Source: Amycolatopsis sp. NBC_01488 (GTDB lineage Bacteria; Actinomycetota; Actinomycetes; Mycobacteriales; Pseudonocardiaceae). From it: 64,000 nucleotides of DNA. Of this stretch, positions 16,410-23,682 are shown in pieces (positions within the stretch are counted from its first letter, which is position 1; every line of letters begins with the position of its first letter). The position numbers were made by a program, and so were the translations under genes. The notes under the pieces were generated by a model. The model worked only from the letters and a program-made list of their open reading frames with translations, did no database searches and was not told where the DNA came from. Where the stretch lies: NCBI RefSeq assembly GCF_036227105.1, contig NZ_CP109434.1, forward strand, positions 8,156,501 to 8,220,500, read 5' to 3'.

Positions 16410-16413
16410 GGCG

Positions 16414-17290
16414 TTATCCGGCGGCGACCGCCTTGAGCTTGCCGGGGTTCATCATCCACAGCACCTGGTCGATGCCCTCCGCCGAGGCGGTCACCGTCAG
16501 CACCGTGAACACCTCGCCGTCGCGTGACAGCAGCATCGCGTGCGCGCCGTTGACCATCGCCGGGGTCACCGTCACGCCCACCCAGAACCGGTCGTGGAAG
16601 GCGCGGAGGTACTTCGCCACGGTCGTCGCGCCGCGCACCGGGATGCGGGAGGCGCGGACCACGCCGCCGCCGTCGGAGTAGCTGATCACGTCGGCCGCGA
16701 ACAGCTCTTCCAGTGTCGACAAGTCGCCTTCCTGTGCCGCGGTCACGAACGCGGTCAGGAGCCGGCACTGCTCGGGCGGCGCGGCCGGCGTGCGCCGCTC
16801 CGCCGCGAGGTGCTTGCGCGCGCGGCTGACCAGCTGACGGGCCGCGGCCTCGCTGGTGCGCACGATCTCGGCGATCTCGCGGTACGGGTAGTCGAACGCC
16901 TCGCGCAGCACGTAGGCCGCGCGCTCGGTCGGGCGTCAGCTTCTCCAGCAGGAGCAGCACCGCGAGCTCCAGCGCGGCGGCCCGCTCGGCGCCCAGCGCG
17001 GGGTCGGCCGACGTGTCGACGGGCTCCGGGAGCCACGGGCCCACGTACGTCTCGTGCCGCGCGTAGGCCGTCTTGGTCGCGTTGATCGCCAGCCGGGTGG
17101 TCGTCGTCGCGAGGTAGGCGGCGGGGGTGCGCACCGCGGCCCGGTCGCTGGCCTGCCAGCGCAGCCACACGTCCTGGAGCAGGTCCTCCGCGTCGGCGGC
17201 GCTGCCCAGCATGCGGTAGGCGATGCCGAACAGGCGCGGCCGGACGTCCGCGAAGACGGCGGCCGCGTCCTCCAGGCCGGTGTCCTCCAC
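16414..17290 (-). pseudogene. Frameshifted ECF41/SigJ-type sigma factor with SnoaL domain
   Basis: Residues 1-120 (AAVFADVRPRLFGIAYRML, AEDLLQDVWLRWQASDRA, LAINATKTAYARHETYVGPW) give sigma region 2 and the linker. The reading frame then changes near 16930: after EKLTP one extra G breaks the frame, and the next frame resumes as TERAAYVLREAFDYPYREIA (region 4). The C-terminal SnoaL-like domain holds SYSDGGGVV, the DGGG motif of ECF41 factors. Joined, the two halves give about 291 residues, the normal length. It is either a recent inactivating insertion or a sequencing error. The divergent oxidoreductase gene is the typical ECF41 neighbour. Confidence 0.7.
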
Positions 17291-17340
17291 GCGTGCGCAT
17301 CCCTTCCGACGGCGGCTCCGGCAGCGTATCCGCCGTCCGT

Positions 17341-17367
17341 TGTCACGAACGAGAGCGCTGTCTTGTC
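17341..17367 (+). promoter_or_regulatory. Possible ECF41-type promoter before the oxidoreductase gene
   Basis: TGTCACG, 16 bp, then TGTC. As I remember it, ECF41 promoters have TGTCACA about 16 bp from CGTC, so each box here differs at one base. It lies 60 bp upstream of the ATG of the gene that an ECF41 factor would be expected to control. Confidence 0.4.
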
Positions 17368-17427
17368 TTCGCTGGTGCGCACCCGTCCCGGGCCGTCCGG
17401 GCGGGCGCCGAGCGGAAGGAACGGGAC

Positions 17428-18171
17428 ATGAAGGTCGTCGTCATCGGCGGAACCGGCCTGATCGGCACGAACGTGGTCACGCGGCTGGCCGGGCACGGCC
17501 ACGAGGCGGTCGCCGCCGCCCCCAGCACCGGCGTGAACACCCTCACCGGCGAAGGGCTGAAGGAGGTGCTGCTGAGCGCGGACGTCGTGATCGACGTGTC
17601 GAACTCGCCGTCGTTCGCCGACGACGACGTCATGCACTTCTTCCGCACCTCGACCGGGAACCTCGTCGCGGCGGCGAAGGAAGCGGGCGTCGGGCACTAC
17701 GTCGCGCTGTCGGTGGTGGGCACGGACCGGCAGCCGGACGTCGGCTACTTCCGCGCCAAGGTCGCGCAGGAGAAGCTGATCACCGAGTCGGGCCTGCCGT
17801 TCTCGATCGTGCGGGCGACGCAGTTCTTCGAGTTCGCCGGCGGGATCGCGGACACCTCGACCACCGACGGCGTCGTCCGGCTGCCGGGCGCGGGCGTCCA
17901 GCCGATGGCGGCGGCCGAGGTGTCCGCCGCCGTCGCGCGGACCGCGGCCGGGCAGCCGGTCGGCGGCCTCACCGAGATCGCCGGCCCGGAGGTGTTCGGC
18001 CTCGACGAGTGGGTGCGCACCGTGCTGACCGCGCGCGAGGACCCGCGCGAAGTCGTCACCGACCCGAAGGCGCCGTACTTCGGCGCGGTGCCGGGGCCGC
18101 GGGACCTCCTGCCCGGATCGGGCGCGAAGCTCGCGGAGACGAAGCTCGCCGACTGGCTGGCCCGGTCGTGA
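17428..18171 (+). CDS. NAD(P)-binding SDR-family oxidoreductase/epimerase, probable ECF41 partner
   Basis: A 247-residue atypical SDR with the Rossmann motif MKVVVIGGTGLIGTNVVTRL. Further segments are VIDVSNSPSF, GVGHYVALSVVGTDRQPDV, YFRAKVAQEKLI (Tyr and Lys near the catalytic position) and SIVRATQFFEF. Such proteins are the oxidoreductase/epimerase member of the gene neighbourhoods conserved with ECF41 sigma factors. The frameshifted sigma gene diverges from it across 137 bp, with an ECF41-like promoter between. GGAAGGA precedes the ATG. The substrate is unknown. Confidence 0.8.
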   Translation: MKVVVIGGTGLIGTNVVTRLAGHGHEAVAAAPSTGVNTLTGEGLKEVLLSADVVIDVSNSPSFADDDVMHFFRTSTGNLVAAAKEAGVGHYVALSVVGTDRQPDVGYFRAKVAQEKLITESGLPFSIVRATQFFEFAGGIADTSTTDGVVRLPGAGVQPMAAAEVSAAVARTAAGQPVGGLTEIAGPEVFGLDEWVRTVLTAREDPREVVTDPKAPYFGAVPGPRDLLPGSGAKLAETKLADWLARS

Positions 18172-18186
18172 CCGGAGTACGCTGAT

Positions 18187-18202
18187 ACTCAACTTGTTGA
18201 GT
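18187..18202. promoter_or_regulatory. Perfect palindrome ACTCAACTTGTTGAGT, operator
   Basis: A 7-bp perfect inverted repeat with a 2-bp centre lies 14 bp upstream of the SnoaL-like gene. A degenerate copy sits at 18597-18612 next to the padR start, so this is probably the PadR binding site. Confidence 0.6.
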
Positions 18203-18216
18203 AGTTGAGGTGAGGC

Positions 18217-18606
18217 ATGACCAGCTTCCGGAAGGCCGTCGAGGCCCGTGACCCCGACGCGATGGCGGCGACGCTGGCGGAGAACGTGGTGTTCCGCAGC
18301 CCGGTGGCGTTCCAGCCGTACCCGGGCAAGGCGATCACGGCCGCGATCCTGCGCGGCGTACTGCGGGTGTTCGAGGACTTCCGGTACGTCCGCGAGCTGA
18401 GCGGCGGGGAAGGCCGCGACCACGCGCTCGTCTTCGAGGCCCGGATCTTCGACGCGCGCGTCGAAGGCTGCGACTTCCTCCACTTCGACGACGACGGCCT
18501 GATCGACGAGTTCACCGTGATGGTCCGCCCGCTGTCGGCCGCGCAGGCGCTATCGGCGGCGATGGCGGCGCAGTTCGAGCAGATCCAACGCGAAGCACTC
18601 AACTAG
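18217..18606 (+). CDS. SnoaL-like / NTF2-fold protein
   Basis: A 129-residue protein with the small cone-shaped NTF2-like fold. It begins with an N-terminal helix (FRKAVEARDPDAMAATLAEN), then VVFRSPVAFQPYPGK, ILRGVLRVFEDFRYV, a beta-rich half, and CDFLHFDDDGLIDEFTVMVR, the typical last strands. Family members bind small hydrophobic ligands, isomerise them or act as non-enzymatic sensors. It lies 6 bp before padR and is preceded by the palindromic operator, so the two genes form an auto-regulated pair. GAGGTGAGG precedes the ATG. Confidence 0.78.
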   Translation: MTSFRKAVEARDPDAMAATLAENVVFRSPVAFQPYPGKAITAAILRGVLRVFEDFRYVRELSGGEGRDHALVFEARIFDARVEGCDFLHFDDDGLIDEFTVMVRPLSAAQALSAAMAAQFEQIQREALN

Positions 18607-18612
18607 TTCACT
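18597..18612. promoter_or_regulatory. Second, degenerate copy of the PadR palindrome
   Basis: ACTCAACTAGTTCACT keeps the left arm of the 18187 palindrome exactly and has two mismatches in the right arm. It spans the stop codon of the SnoaL-like gene and abuts the padR ATG, suggesting local fine control. Confidence 0.45.
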
Positions 18613-19176
18613 ATGGCTCTCCGGCACGCGCTGATGGCGGCGCTCCTCGAAGGCGAGGCATCGGGCTACGACCTGGCGAAGGGCTTCGACGCGTCGGTCG
18701 CGAACTTCTGGCCGGCGACGCCCCAGCAGCTGTACCGCGAGCTGGACCGGATGGCCGCGGACGGCCTCGCCCGCGCCCGCCTGGTCCACCAGGAGAAGCG
18801 GCCGGACAAGCGCCTGTTCTCCCTGACGGAGGCGGGCCACCGGGCCCTCCACGACTTCACCGCGGGCCCGCCCCGCCCGGGCGTGATCCGCGACGAGCTG
18901 CTGATCCAGGTCCAGGCGGTCGACACCGGCGACGAAGCGGCGGTCCGCCAGGCGCTGAAGGACCGGATGTCCCGCGCGGAGGCGAAGATCGCCCGCTACG
19001 AGCGCCTCCGCGCGACCCTGCTGGACGGCCGCTTCGAGGACGACTACCTCGCCGACGCCGAGCGCGTCGGACCGTACCTAACCCTGATGCGGGGCCTGTC
19101 GTTCGAGCGGGAAAACCTCCGCTGGTGCGAACAGTCCCTGAAGATCCTCGAACGCCGGGCCACCGGTCGTGAGTGA
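18613..19176 (+). CDS. PadR family transcriptional regulator
   Basis: A 187-residue regulator. The N-terminal winged helix (residues 1-80) reads RHALMAALLEGEASGYDLAK, the recognition helix is in TPQQLYRELDRMAADGLARA, and the wing is KRLFSLTEAG. The C-terminal Vir-type helical domain (residues 92-183) has a coiled-coil-like pattern. It begins 6 bp after the SnoaL-like gene. Its last codons overlap the left arm of the hairpin that the insertion sequence later split. The ligand is unknown; the partner protein may bind the same small molecule. Confidence 0.82.
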   Translation: MALRHALMAALLEGEASGYDLAKGFDASVANFWPATPQQLYRELDRMAADGLARARLVHQEKRPDKRLFSLTEAGHRALHDFTAGPPRPGVIRDELLIQVQAVDTGDEAAVRQALKDRMSRAEAKIARYERLRATLLDGRFEDDYLADAERVGPYLTLMRGLSFERENLRWCEQSLKILERRATGRE

Positions 19177-19183
19177 GAAACAG
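19163..19183. terminator. Left arm of a 21-bp hairpin split by the insertion sequence
   Basis: The 21 bases at 19163-19183 are the exact reverse complement of those at 20521-20541. If the IS and one target copy are removed, they form a 21-bp stem with loop GGTTAGAACG just after the padR stop. This looks like a bidirectional terminator into which the element inserted. Confidence 0.65.
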
Positions 19184-19197
19184 GGTTAGAACGCTGT
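19180..19197. repeat. Target-site duplication, left copy
   Basis: ACAGGGTTAGAACGCTGT, identical to 20507-20524. These 18 bp flank the IS481-type element and are the loop plus inner stem of the interrupted hairpin. This is slightly longer than the duplications usually quoted for the family. Confidence 0.65.
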
Positions 19198-20506
19198 GCG
19201 CTGTCTCAGGACATATCGGACAGATATGTCTCAGGACTTCCCGGACAGTTTCTGGTTGGTGAGGCGTTGGTAGCGTACCGAGCGGTCTAGCGTGAGTTGG
19301 CGGGCGACCGTGTCGTCGACCATGACGGTGACGCGGTCGCCTTGCCAGTAGACGGTGGCGGCGTGCCCGGCCCAGGTGCGTCCCAGGACGATGGAGCAGC
19401 CGGAGAAGGCGATCACGCCGGTGGCGGAGACGGGGCGGGTGGTGACGCCGCTGGGCCGGCGGGGCCCGGTGGCGGGGGTGGCTTTGGGGCGGGCGTCGTA
19501 GCGTTGCTGGGGTGTCTGGCCGTCGAGGCTTTGGTGGCGGCGGTTGTTGTACTCCTGTCGGTATTCGTCGAGAAGCTGTTGCAGGGCAGCAAGGTTCTTG
19601 GCGGGTGGTCGGGCGGCGAGCCATTTCTGCAAGGTCTGGTGGAGGCGTTCGTTTTTGCCGCAGGTCTGCGGGTGGTGCGGGGTGGAGGCGATGCTGGTGA
19701 CCCCGAGTTCGGCGAGGTGGCGTTCCAGTTCGACCATCCAGCCGCGGTGGCGGCCGGTGAAGGCGAGCCCGTTGTCGGACAGGAGTTTTACAGGTACGCC
19801 GTAGCCGGCGAAGGCGTGTTGTAGCGCGGTCCAGGTGTCGGCGGTGGTTTCGCCGGGGGCGGCGTAGGAGCCGACGTCGAGGCGGGAGTGGTCGTCGAGG
19901 ATCTGGAGGATGCAGACCTTGGTGCCGTCGGCGAGGTGGTGCTCCATGCCGTCGATCTGCCAGCAGCCGTTGGGGTCGGCGTAGGTGAACCGGCGCCGGG
20001 TCCGGGGTTTCTTGCGCGGCTGCGGGACGATCTGGCCGTGGGCGCACAGGATCCGGTGGATCGAGGCCCGCGACGGGACCGGGGTGACCCCGGCGTCCTT
20101 CAGCCGCCAGCGGATGGAGATCGGGCCGTTGTCGAGGCCTGCCTCGGCCAGTTCCTTGCGGGCCCGCAGCACCGCCTCGGCCACCGCCGCGCTGAGGGTG
20201 CTGGGGCGGTGGTGCGGGGCAGTGCTGCGGCGGGTGAACCCGCTGGCTCCCTCCGTGCGGAACCGGGTTACATACTTGTAGAAGGTGTCCCGGGACACGC
20301 CGTGCTCGTGGCAGAACCGCGCCACGTTGATCTTCTCGCCGTGAGCGGCCTGCGCGACCGCGGCGACGAACTCAGGATCCATCGAAAACCCTGTTCTGCC
20401 CATCGCCGCATGATCACCACAAAAGCCCTGGTCACCACACCGACAGGCCGATCAGTGTCCGCGATGTCCTGAGACATCAACTGTCGGCGATGTCCTGAGC
20501 TGCGGC
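19198..20506. mobile_element. IS481-type insertion sequence, about 1.3 kb, intact
   Basis: One 390-residue DDE transposase gene lies between imperfect terminal inverted repeats. The left end carries TGTCTCAGGACAT with a second copy of TGTCTCAGGAC about 25 bp inward. The right end carries the reverse-complement forms (ATGTCCTGAGACA and ATGTCCTGAGC) at 20463-20500. The exact outer ends are uncertain by a few bases because the flanking 18-bp duplication is not immediately bounded by a TGT/ACA end on both sides. The element looks complete and recently inserted because the target copies are identical. Confidence 0.82.
19231..20403 (-). CDS. IS481 family transposase
   Basis: A 390-residue integrase-core transposase. 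The N-terminal helix-turn-helix is at residues 12-60 (KINVARFCHEHGVSRDTFYK). The DDE residues are in CWQIDGME (first Asp), KLLSDNGLAFTG (second Asp) and TCGKNERLHQTLQKW (Glu). The C-terminal domain ends in VMVDDTVARQLTLDRSVRYQ. There is no frameshift or missing catalytic residue, so it should be active. Its third positions are somewhat less GC-biased than the host genes nearby, consistent with recent arrival. Confidence 0.92.
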   Translation of the reverse strand: MGRTGFSMDPEFVAAVAQAAHGEKINVARFCHEHGVSRDTFYKYVTRFRTEGASGFTRRSTAPHHRPSTLSAAVAEAVLRARKELAEAGLDNGPISIRWRLKDAGVTPVPSRASIHRILCAHGQIVPQPRKKPRTRRRFTYADPNGCWQIDGMEHHLADGTKVCILQILDDHSRLDVGSYAAPGETTADTWTALQHAFAGYGVPVKLLSDNGLAFTGRHRGWMVELERHLAELGVTSIASTPHHPQTCGKNERLHQTLQKWLAARPPAKNLAALQQLLDEYRQEYNNRRHQSLDGQTPQQRYDARPKATPATGPRRPSGVTTRPVSATGVIAFSGCSIVLGRTWAGHAATVYWQGDRVTVMVDDTVARQLTLDRSVRYQRLTNQKLSGKS

Positions 20507-20524
20507 ACAGGGTTAGAACGCTGT
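20507..20524. repeat. Target-site duplication, right copy
   Basis: Identical to 19180-19197. It is followed directly by the right arm (to 20541) of the split hairpin. Confidence 0.65.
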
Positions 20525-20543
20525 TTCTCACTCACGACCGGGG

Positions 20544-20625
20544 TCAGCTCATGCCGACGATCGCGGCCACCCGTTCGGTGTCGGCGGTCTCGACGAGCAG
20601 GTCAGCGGCTCCCGGCCGGCCCGCT
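20544..20625 (-). pseudogene. Possible C-terminal remnant of a gene convergent with padR
   Basis: On the minus strand one frame reads GAADLLVETADTERVAAIVG, then MS and a stop at 20544. This is a plausible protein C-terminus ending 2 bp before the hairpin, as expected for a convergent gene sharing a bidirectional terminator. Upstream of about 20625 the frame meets the promoter region of the next exported-protein gene and loses coding character. I cannot assign a family. Confidence 0.25.
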
Positions 20626-20643
20626 TGTACGGCTCTTGTACGG
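20624..20643. repeat. Direct repeat CTTGTACGG x2
   Basis: CTTGTACGG occurs at 20624-20632 and 20635-20643 with an 11-bp period, about one helical turn, 40 bp upstream of the exported-protein gene at 20684. It may be an activator site; no regulator is adjacent. Confidence 0.4.
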
Positions 20644-20683
20644 CGGCCGCCGACGATCCGCCGGACATCCCGATGGAGGAAAC

Positions 20684-21634
20684 GTGAAAACCACCCTCAA
20701 GGCGGCCGTGGCCACGATCGGCCTGGGCGTCGCGCTGACCGGGCTGGCCGCACCCGCGGCGCAGGCCGCGTCGGCCTACCCCGTCACGACCACAGTGGAC
20801 GGTCGTACCGTCAAGGACCCGGACGTCGCGGTCGGCGAGCAGCGCATCGCGAACATGTATCCCTCGGGCACGGCGGTGACGCTGGCGTGCCAGGACACCG
20901 GCCCGGCCTACGGCGGCAGCAGCATCTGGGACCTGACCACCGACGGCCTGTGGGTGCCCGACGCCTACGTCAAGACCGGCTCGACGTCGATGGTCGCGCC
21001 GCAGTGCACGACGCCGCACGCCTTCCCGGCCAAGGCCGACCTCAACGGCCGCGCGCAGAAGGGCGACGCGGCGGACGCGGCGGGCAGCGTCGCGAACAAG
21101 TACCTGACCGGCGCTTCGGTGCCGGTGGTCTGCCAGGCCACCGCGTCGGACGAGATCTGGGACTTCACCAGCGACCACCTCTGGGTGCCGGACGCCATGG
21201 TCAAGACCGGGACCGACGGCTTCGTCGGCGGCGTCCCGCACTGCGACACCGACGGCCTCGAGCCGGGAGGCTCGGCCAACCCGGCGGACCCGCGGGCCGA
21301 CAGCGCCATCGCGTTCGCCAAGGCCCGCCTCGGCCACACCGACTGGAACAACCAGTGCGAGCTGTTCGTCGAGCGCGCCTTCGGCACCAGCGCCCGGTTC
21401 GCCTCGGCCACCGCGCACTACCAGTGGCAGAAGGCCAACGGCCGCATCCACACCGGTTCCGTCGCCCCGGCCGGCGCGGCGGTGTTCTTCACCAGCACGA
21501 CCAGCAACGGGCACATCATGCTCGCGCTCGGCGGCGGCGTCGCGATCAGCACCGGCCCGTCGGTGTACCAGACGAGCACGTACGCGCAGCGCTCCGACTA
21601 CCTCGGCTGGGCGTACGTGCCGTCGAGCTGGTGA
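20684..21634 (+). CDS. Secreted protein with two SH3-like repeats and an NlpC/P60- or CHAP-like C-terminus
   Basis: A 316-residue exported protein. The signal peptide spans residues 1-30 (AAVATIGLGVALTGLAAPAA). Two homologous repeats follow. The first holds RIANMYPSGTAVTLACQDTG and WDLTTDGLWVPDAYVKTG. The second holds NKYLTGASVPVVCQATASDE and WDFTSDHLWVPDAMVKTG. They resemble bacterial SH3 cell-wall-binding modules. The C-terminal about 110 residues (AIAFAKARLGHTDWNNQCEL, GAAVFFTSTTSNGHIMLALG) have a Cys followed about 65 residues later by a His, as in NlpC/P60 or CHAP hydrolases that cleave peptidoglycan peptides. The GTG start is preceded by GGAGGAAA. Confidence 0.75.
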   Translation: MKTTLKAAVATIGLGVALTGLAAPAAQAASAYPVTTTVDGRTVKDPDVAVGEQRIANMYPSGTAVTLACQDTGPAYGGSSIWDLTTDGLWVPDAYVKTGSTSMVAPQCTTPHAFPAKADLNGRAQKGDAADAAGSVANKYLTGASVPVVCQATASDEIWDFTSDHLWVPDAMVKTGTDGFVGGVPHCDTDGLEPGGSANPADPRADSAIAFAKARLGHTDWNNQCELFVERAFGTSARFASATAHYQWQKANGRIHTGSVAPAGAAVFFTSTTSNGHIMLALGGGVAISTGPSVYQTSTYAQRSDYLGWAYVPSSW

Positions 21635-21891
21635 CCGCGGTCGTCGCGGCGGCGTTCTCGAAATCGATCTGCCACCCGGCGGGCACCAGGGCGCGCTCGA
21701 AGCACGTCCGGTGCGCGCCGGGATCGGGTTCGGACTCCATGGCTGTGAGCACAGCACGCCTCCTGGCCCTCACCGGTCTCAATGTGAGACGTCACGGAAA
21801 AGATCTTCCCCTCTTCACCACGAAGCTGTTGCCCATTCACCTCGCCTGGTTCCAGCGTGGACCGGGCTTTGATCGGACCACTGGGGGTCTC

Positions 21892-23085
21892 ATGTCATCG
21901 CGCCATCGATGGGGCAAAGCCGTCCTCGCGGCGGGCGTCCTCGCGGGCCTGGTGGTCGCTCCGCCGGCCGCCTTCGCCGCGGCCGGGCCGACCGCCCTGC
22001 CCGCCTCGCAGTACACCCTGACCGCGAACTACCACCAGTTCGACACCGTCACCACGGCTTTGGTGTCGACGCTGGGCACCGCCGCCGTCCACACGGTCAT
22101 GGACAACGCGAACCACGACCGCACGGCGTTGCCGTCGTCGTTCTCCGTCGGCGGGCTCTCGACCGGGTTCCAGTTCGACAGCGGCGACAACTCCGACTGC
22201 GCGAACTACCCGCAGGGCATCACGACCAGCCGCGACGCGGTCGGCACCGCGAACAGCGGCAACTACGACGGGCACCAGCTCGTCCTGGTCAGCTGGTACA
22301 CCAAGGACGGCTGCGACGGCGACCAGGCCCGCAGCCGGATCACCCTCGTCGACTGGGACGCCACCTACCCGAACAAGTACCGCAAGGTCCTGCTCGTCGA
22401 GCCGACCGGCACGGCGGCGGCGCCCGACTTCAAGGACATCCCGATCCACGCCGGCGGTGTCTCCTGGTACGGCGACTACCTGTACGTCGCCGACACCGGG
22501 AAGGGCATGCGGGTCTTCGACATGCGGAAGATCCTGAAGACGGACACCGGCGGCACGGCCGACCAGATCGGGCACCAGAGCGGGACGACGTACTACGCCC
22601 ACAACTACGCGTACGTCCTGCCGCAGGTCGGCACGATCACGGCGCAGACGACGTCGGGCACGAACCTCGCGTGGTCGTCGATCTCGCTCGACCGGGTGAG
22701 CAGCTCGATCGTCATGACGGAGTACACCTGCCAGTCCGGCTGCACGGGGTATCCGAACCGCGCCCCGCGCGCGATCCGCTACCCGTTCACCTCGGGCGTC
22801 TTCGCGGCGACGACGACGGCGAGCCAGGCGCTGCAGCTGCCCTGGTACAACCTCAACGGCGTCGCGTCCCACAACGGCCGCTGGTGGTTCAACTCCTCCG
22901 GCCAGAAGAAGCTCTACTACTGGACGCCGACCGCCGGGCCGTCGACGTTTTCCTGGGTGGGCAGCGGCGAAAGCCTGTCCTACTGGGAGGACTCGACCAG
23001 CGCCGACCTGCTGTGGTCCCTGCAGGAAGGCGCGGGCAACCGCAACGTCTTCGCGGTGACGCAGGCGACGTACGGCGGCGGCTGA
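21892..23085 (+). CDS. Exported protein, paralogue of the one at 3777-5012
   Basis: A 397-residue exported protein with a signal peptide (AVLAAGVLAGLVVAPPAAFA) and a mature part rich in Tyr, Trp, Ser, Thr and Gly. It shares several blocks with the gene at 3777-5012: PQGITTS, GGVSWYGDYLYVADTGKGMR, RVFDMRKILK, NGRWWFNSSG, and an ending NRNVFAV. The repeated pattern of a short WYGDYLYV strand followed by a labelled segment suggests a beta-propeller or lectin-like scaffold. No catalytic motif is visible. A hairpin follows the gene. The function is unknown, but its pairing with a paralogue in one window suggests lineage-specific expansion. Confidence 0.72.
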   Translation: MSSRHRWGKAVLAAGVLAGLVVAPPAAFAAAGPTALPASQYTLTANYHQFDTVTTALVSTLGTAAVHTVMDNANHDRTALPSSFSVGGLSTGFQFDSGDNSDCANYPQGITTSRDAVGTANSGNYDGHQLVLVSWYTKDGCDGDQARSRITLVDWDATYPNKYRKVLLVEPTGTAAAPDFKDIPIHAGGVSWYGDYLYVADTGKGMRVFDMRKILKTDTGGTADQIGHQSGTTYYAHNYAYVLPQVGTITAQTTSGTNLAWSSISLDRVSSSIVMTEYTCQSGCTGYPNRAPRAIRYPFTSGVFAATTTASQALQLPWYNLNGVASHNGRWWFNSSGQKKLYYWTPTAGPSTFSWVGSGESLSYWEDSTSADLLWSLQEGAGNRNVFAVTQATYGGG

Positions 23086-23125
23086 GGTAGCGTGGCCGTA
23101 TCGGACACTTCGGACAGCAGCGCGA

Positions 23126-23150
23126 CCCGAGACGAGGACACCGTCTCGGG
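23126..23150 (+). terminator. Hairpin after the exported-protein gene
   Basis: CCCGAGAC (23126-23133) and GTCTCGGG (23143-23150) form a perfect 8-bp stem with a 9-nt loop, 40 bp after the stop at 23085. Confidence 0.5.
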
Positions 23151-23438
23151 TTGCTGCTCGCTGTCCTGCTGATCCTCTTCGCGGCGCCTGTCGTCCAGCC
23201 TTCGTCGGCGTCCTTCGACGGTCCGGCTGTGGCCACCGCGCAGTCACCCACCCTTGCCTCCGCTCGGCATGCGGTGCCGCGGGTGCCTGTCGCTTCGATC
23301 CCCTGGGCCGTCTTTCCTTCTTCCGCTGGGTTTTCCTCGACTTCGTCGGGGCCTCTCGTCTTTCCGATCTCCGCTTTTTCGGCTGGCGTCCCTACGCCTG
23401 TTCGGTCCAGTCGTGCTCCGCCGTCCTTCGTGAGCTGA
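23151..23438 (+). CDS. Doubtful short ORF in a T-rich region
   Basis: A TTG-initiated frame of 95 codons beginning LLAVLLILFAAPVV, which looks like a signal peptide. The rest (Pro/Ser/Ala-rich, ending PSFVS) has no recognisable domain. The start immediately follows a terminator-like hairpin and has no Shine-Dalgarno sequence. Third positions here are poorer in GC than in the neighbours. It may be a decayed or recently acquired exported protein, or not a gene at all. Confidence 0.25.
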   Translation: MLLAVLLILFAAPVVQPSSASFDGPAVATAQSPTLASARHAVPRVPVASIPWAVFPSSAGFSSTSSGPLVFPISAFSAGVPTPVRSSRAPPSFVS

Positions 23439-23497
23439 ATCTCTTTCTGCAGCGTCGTTTCCGGCGTCGTGCTCACTGCTGCTCGGAGGACTTTCCC

Positions 23498-23668
23498 ATG
23501 CCCACTGTTGTACTGACTCTTCTTGTCGGCGTCGTTGGCGCTGCCGTCGGGCTGCTCGTTGCAATGGTTCGCCGGGATGAGCCGCTGTGGGGCGGCTTGG
23601 GGATTTGCCTGCTTGTCGGGCCTGGTTCCTTGCTGGCCTTCGTGCATGTGGGTCTTACCGGGTTCTAG
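23498..23668 (+). CDS. Small two-helix membrane protein (56 aa)
   Basis: The ATG at 23498 is preceded by GGAGGA. The 56-residue product has two hydrophobic helices (residues 3-24, VVLTLLVGVVGAAVGLLVAM, and residues 32-50, GGLGICLLVGPGSLLAFVHV) joined by RRDEP. Codons such as CTT, GTT, ACT and GGT are unusually frequent compared with neighbours. This small membrane protein is not one I can name. It stands alone between the T-rich region and an SDR pseudogene. Confidence 0.55.
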   Translation: MPTVVLTLLVGVVGAAVGLLVAMVRRDEPLWGGLGICLLVGPGSLLAFVHVGLTGF

Positions 23669-23682
23669 GGGTACATGATCAC

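Noticed and set aside
19231..20403. Transposase as part of a larger composite transposon
   Set aside because: No second copy, cargo gene or long flanking repeat is present; only the simple 18-bp target duplication.
21635..21782. Minus-strand frame beginning MESEPDPGAHRTCFERALVP
   Set aside because: Runs into the exported-protein gene and loses coding character after about 30 codons; no Shine-Dalgarno sequence or homology could be argued.
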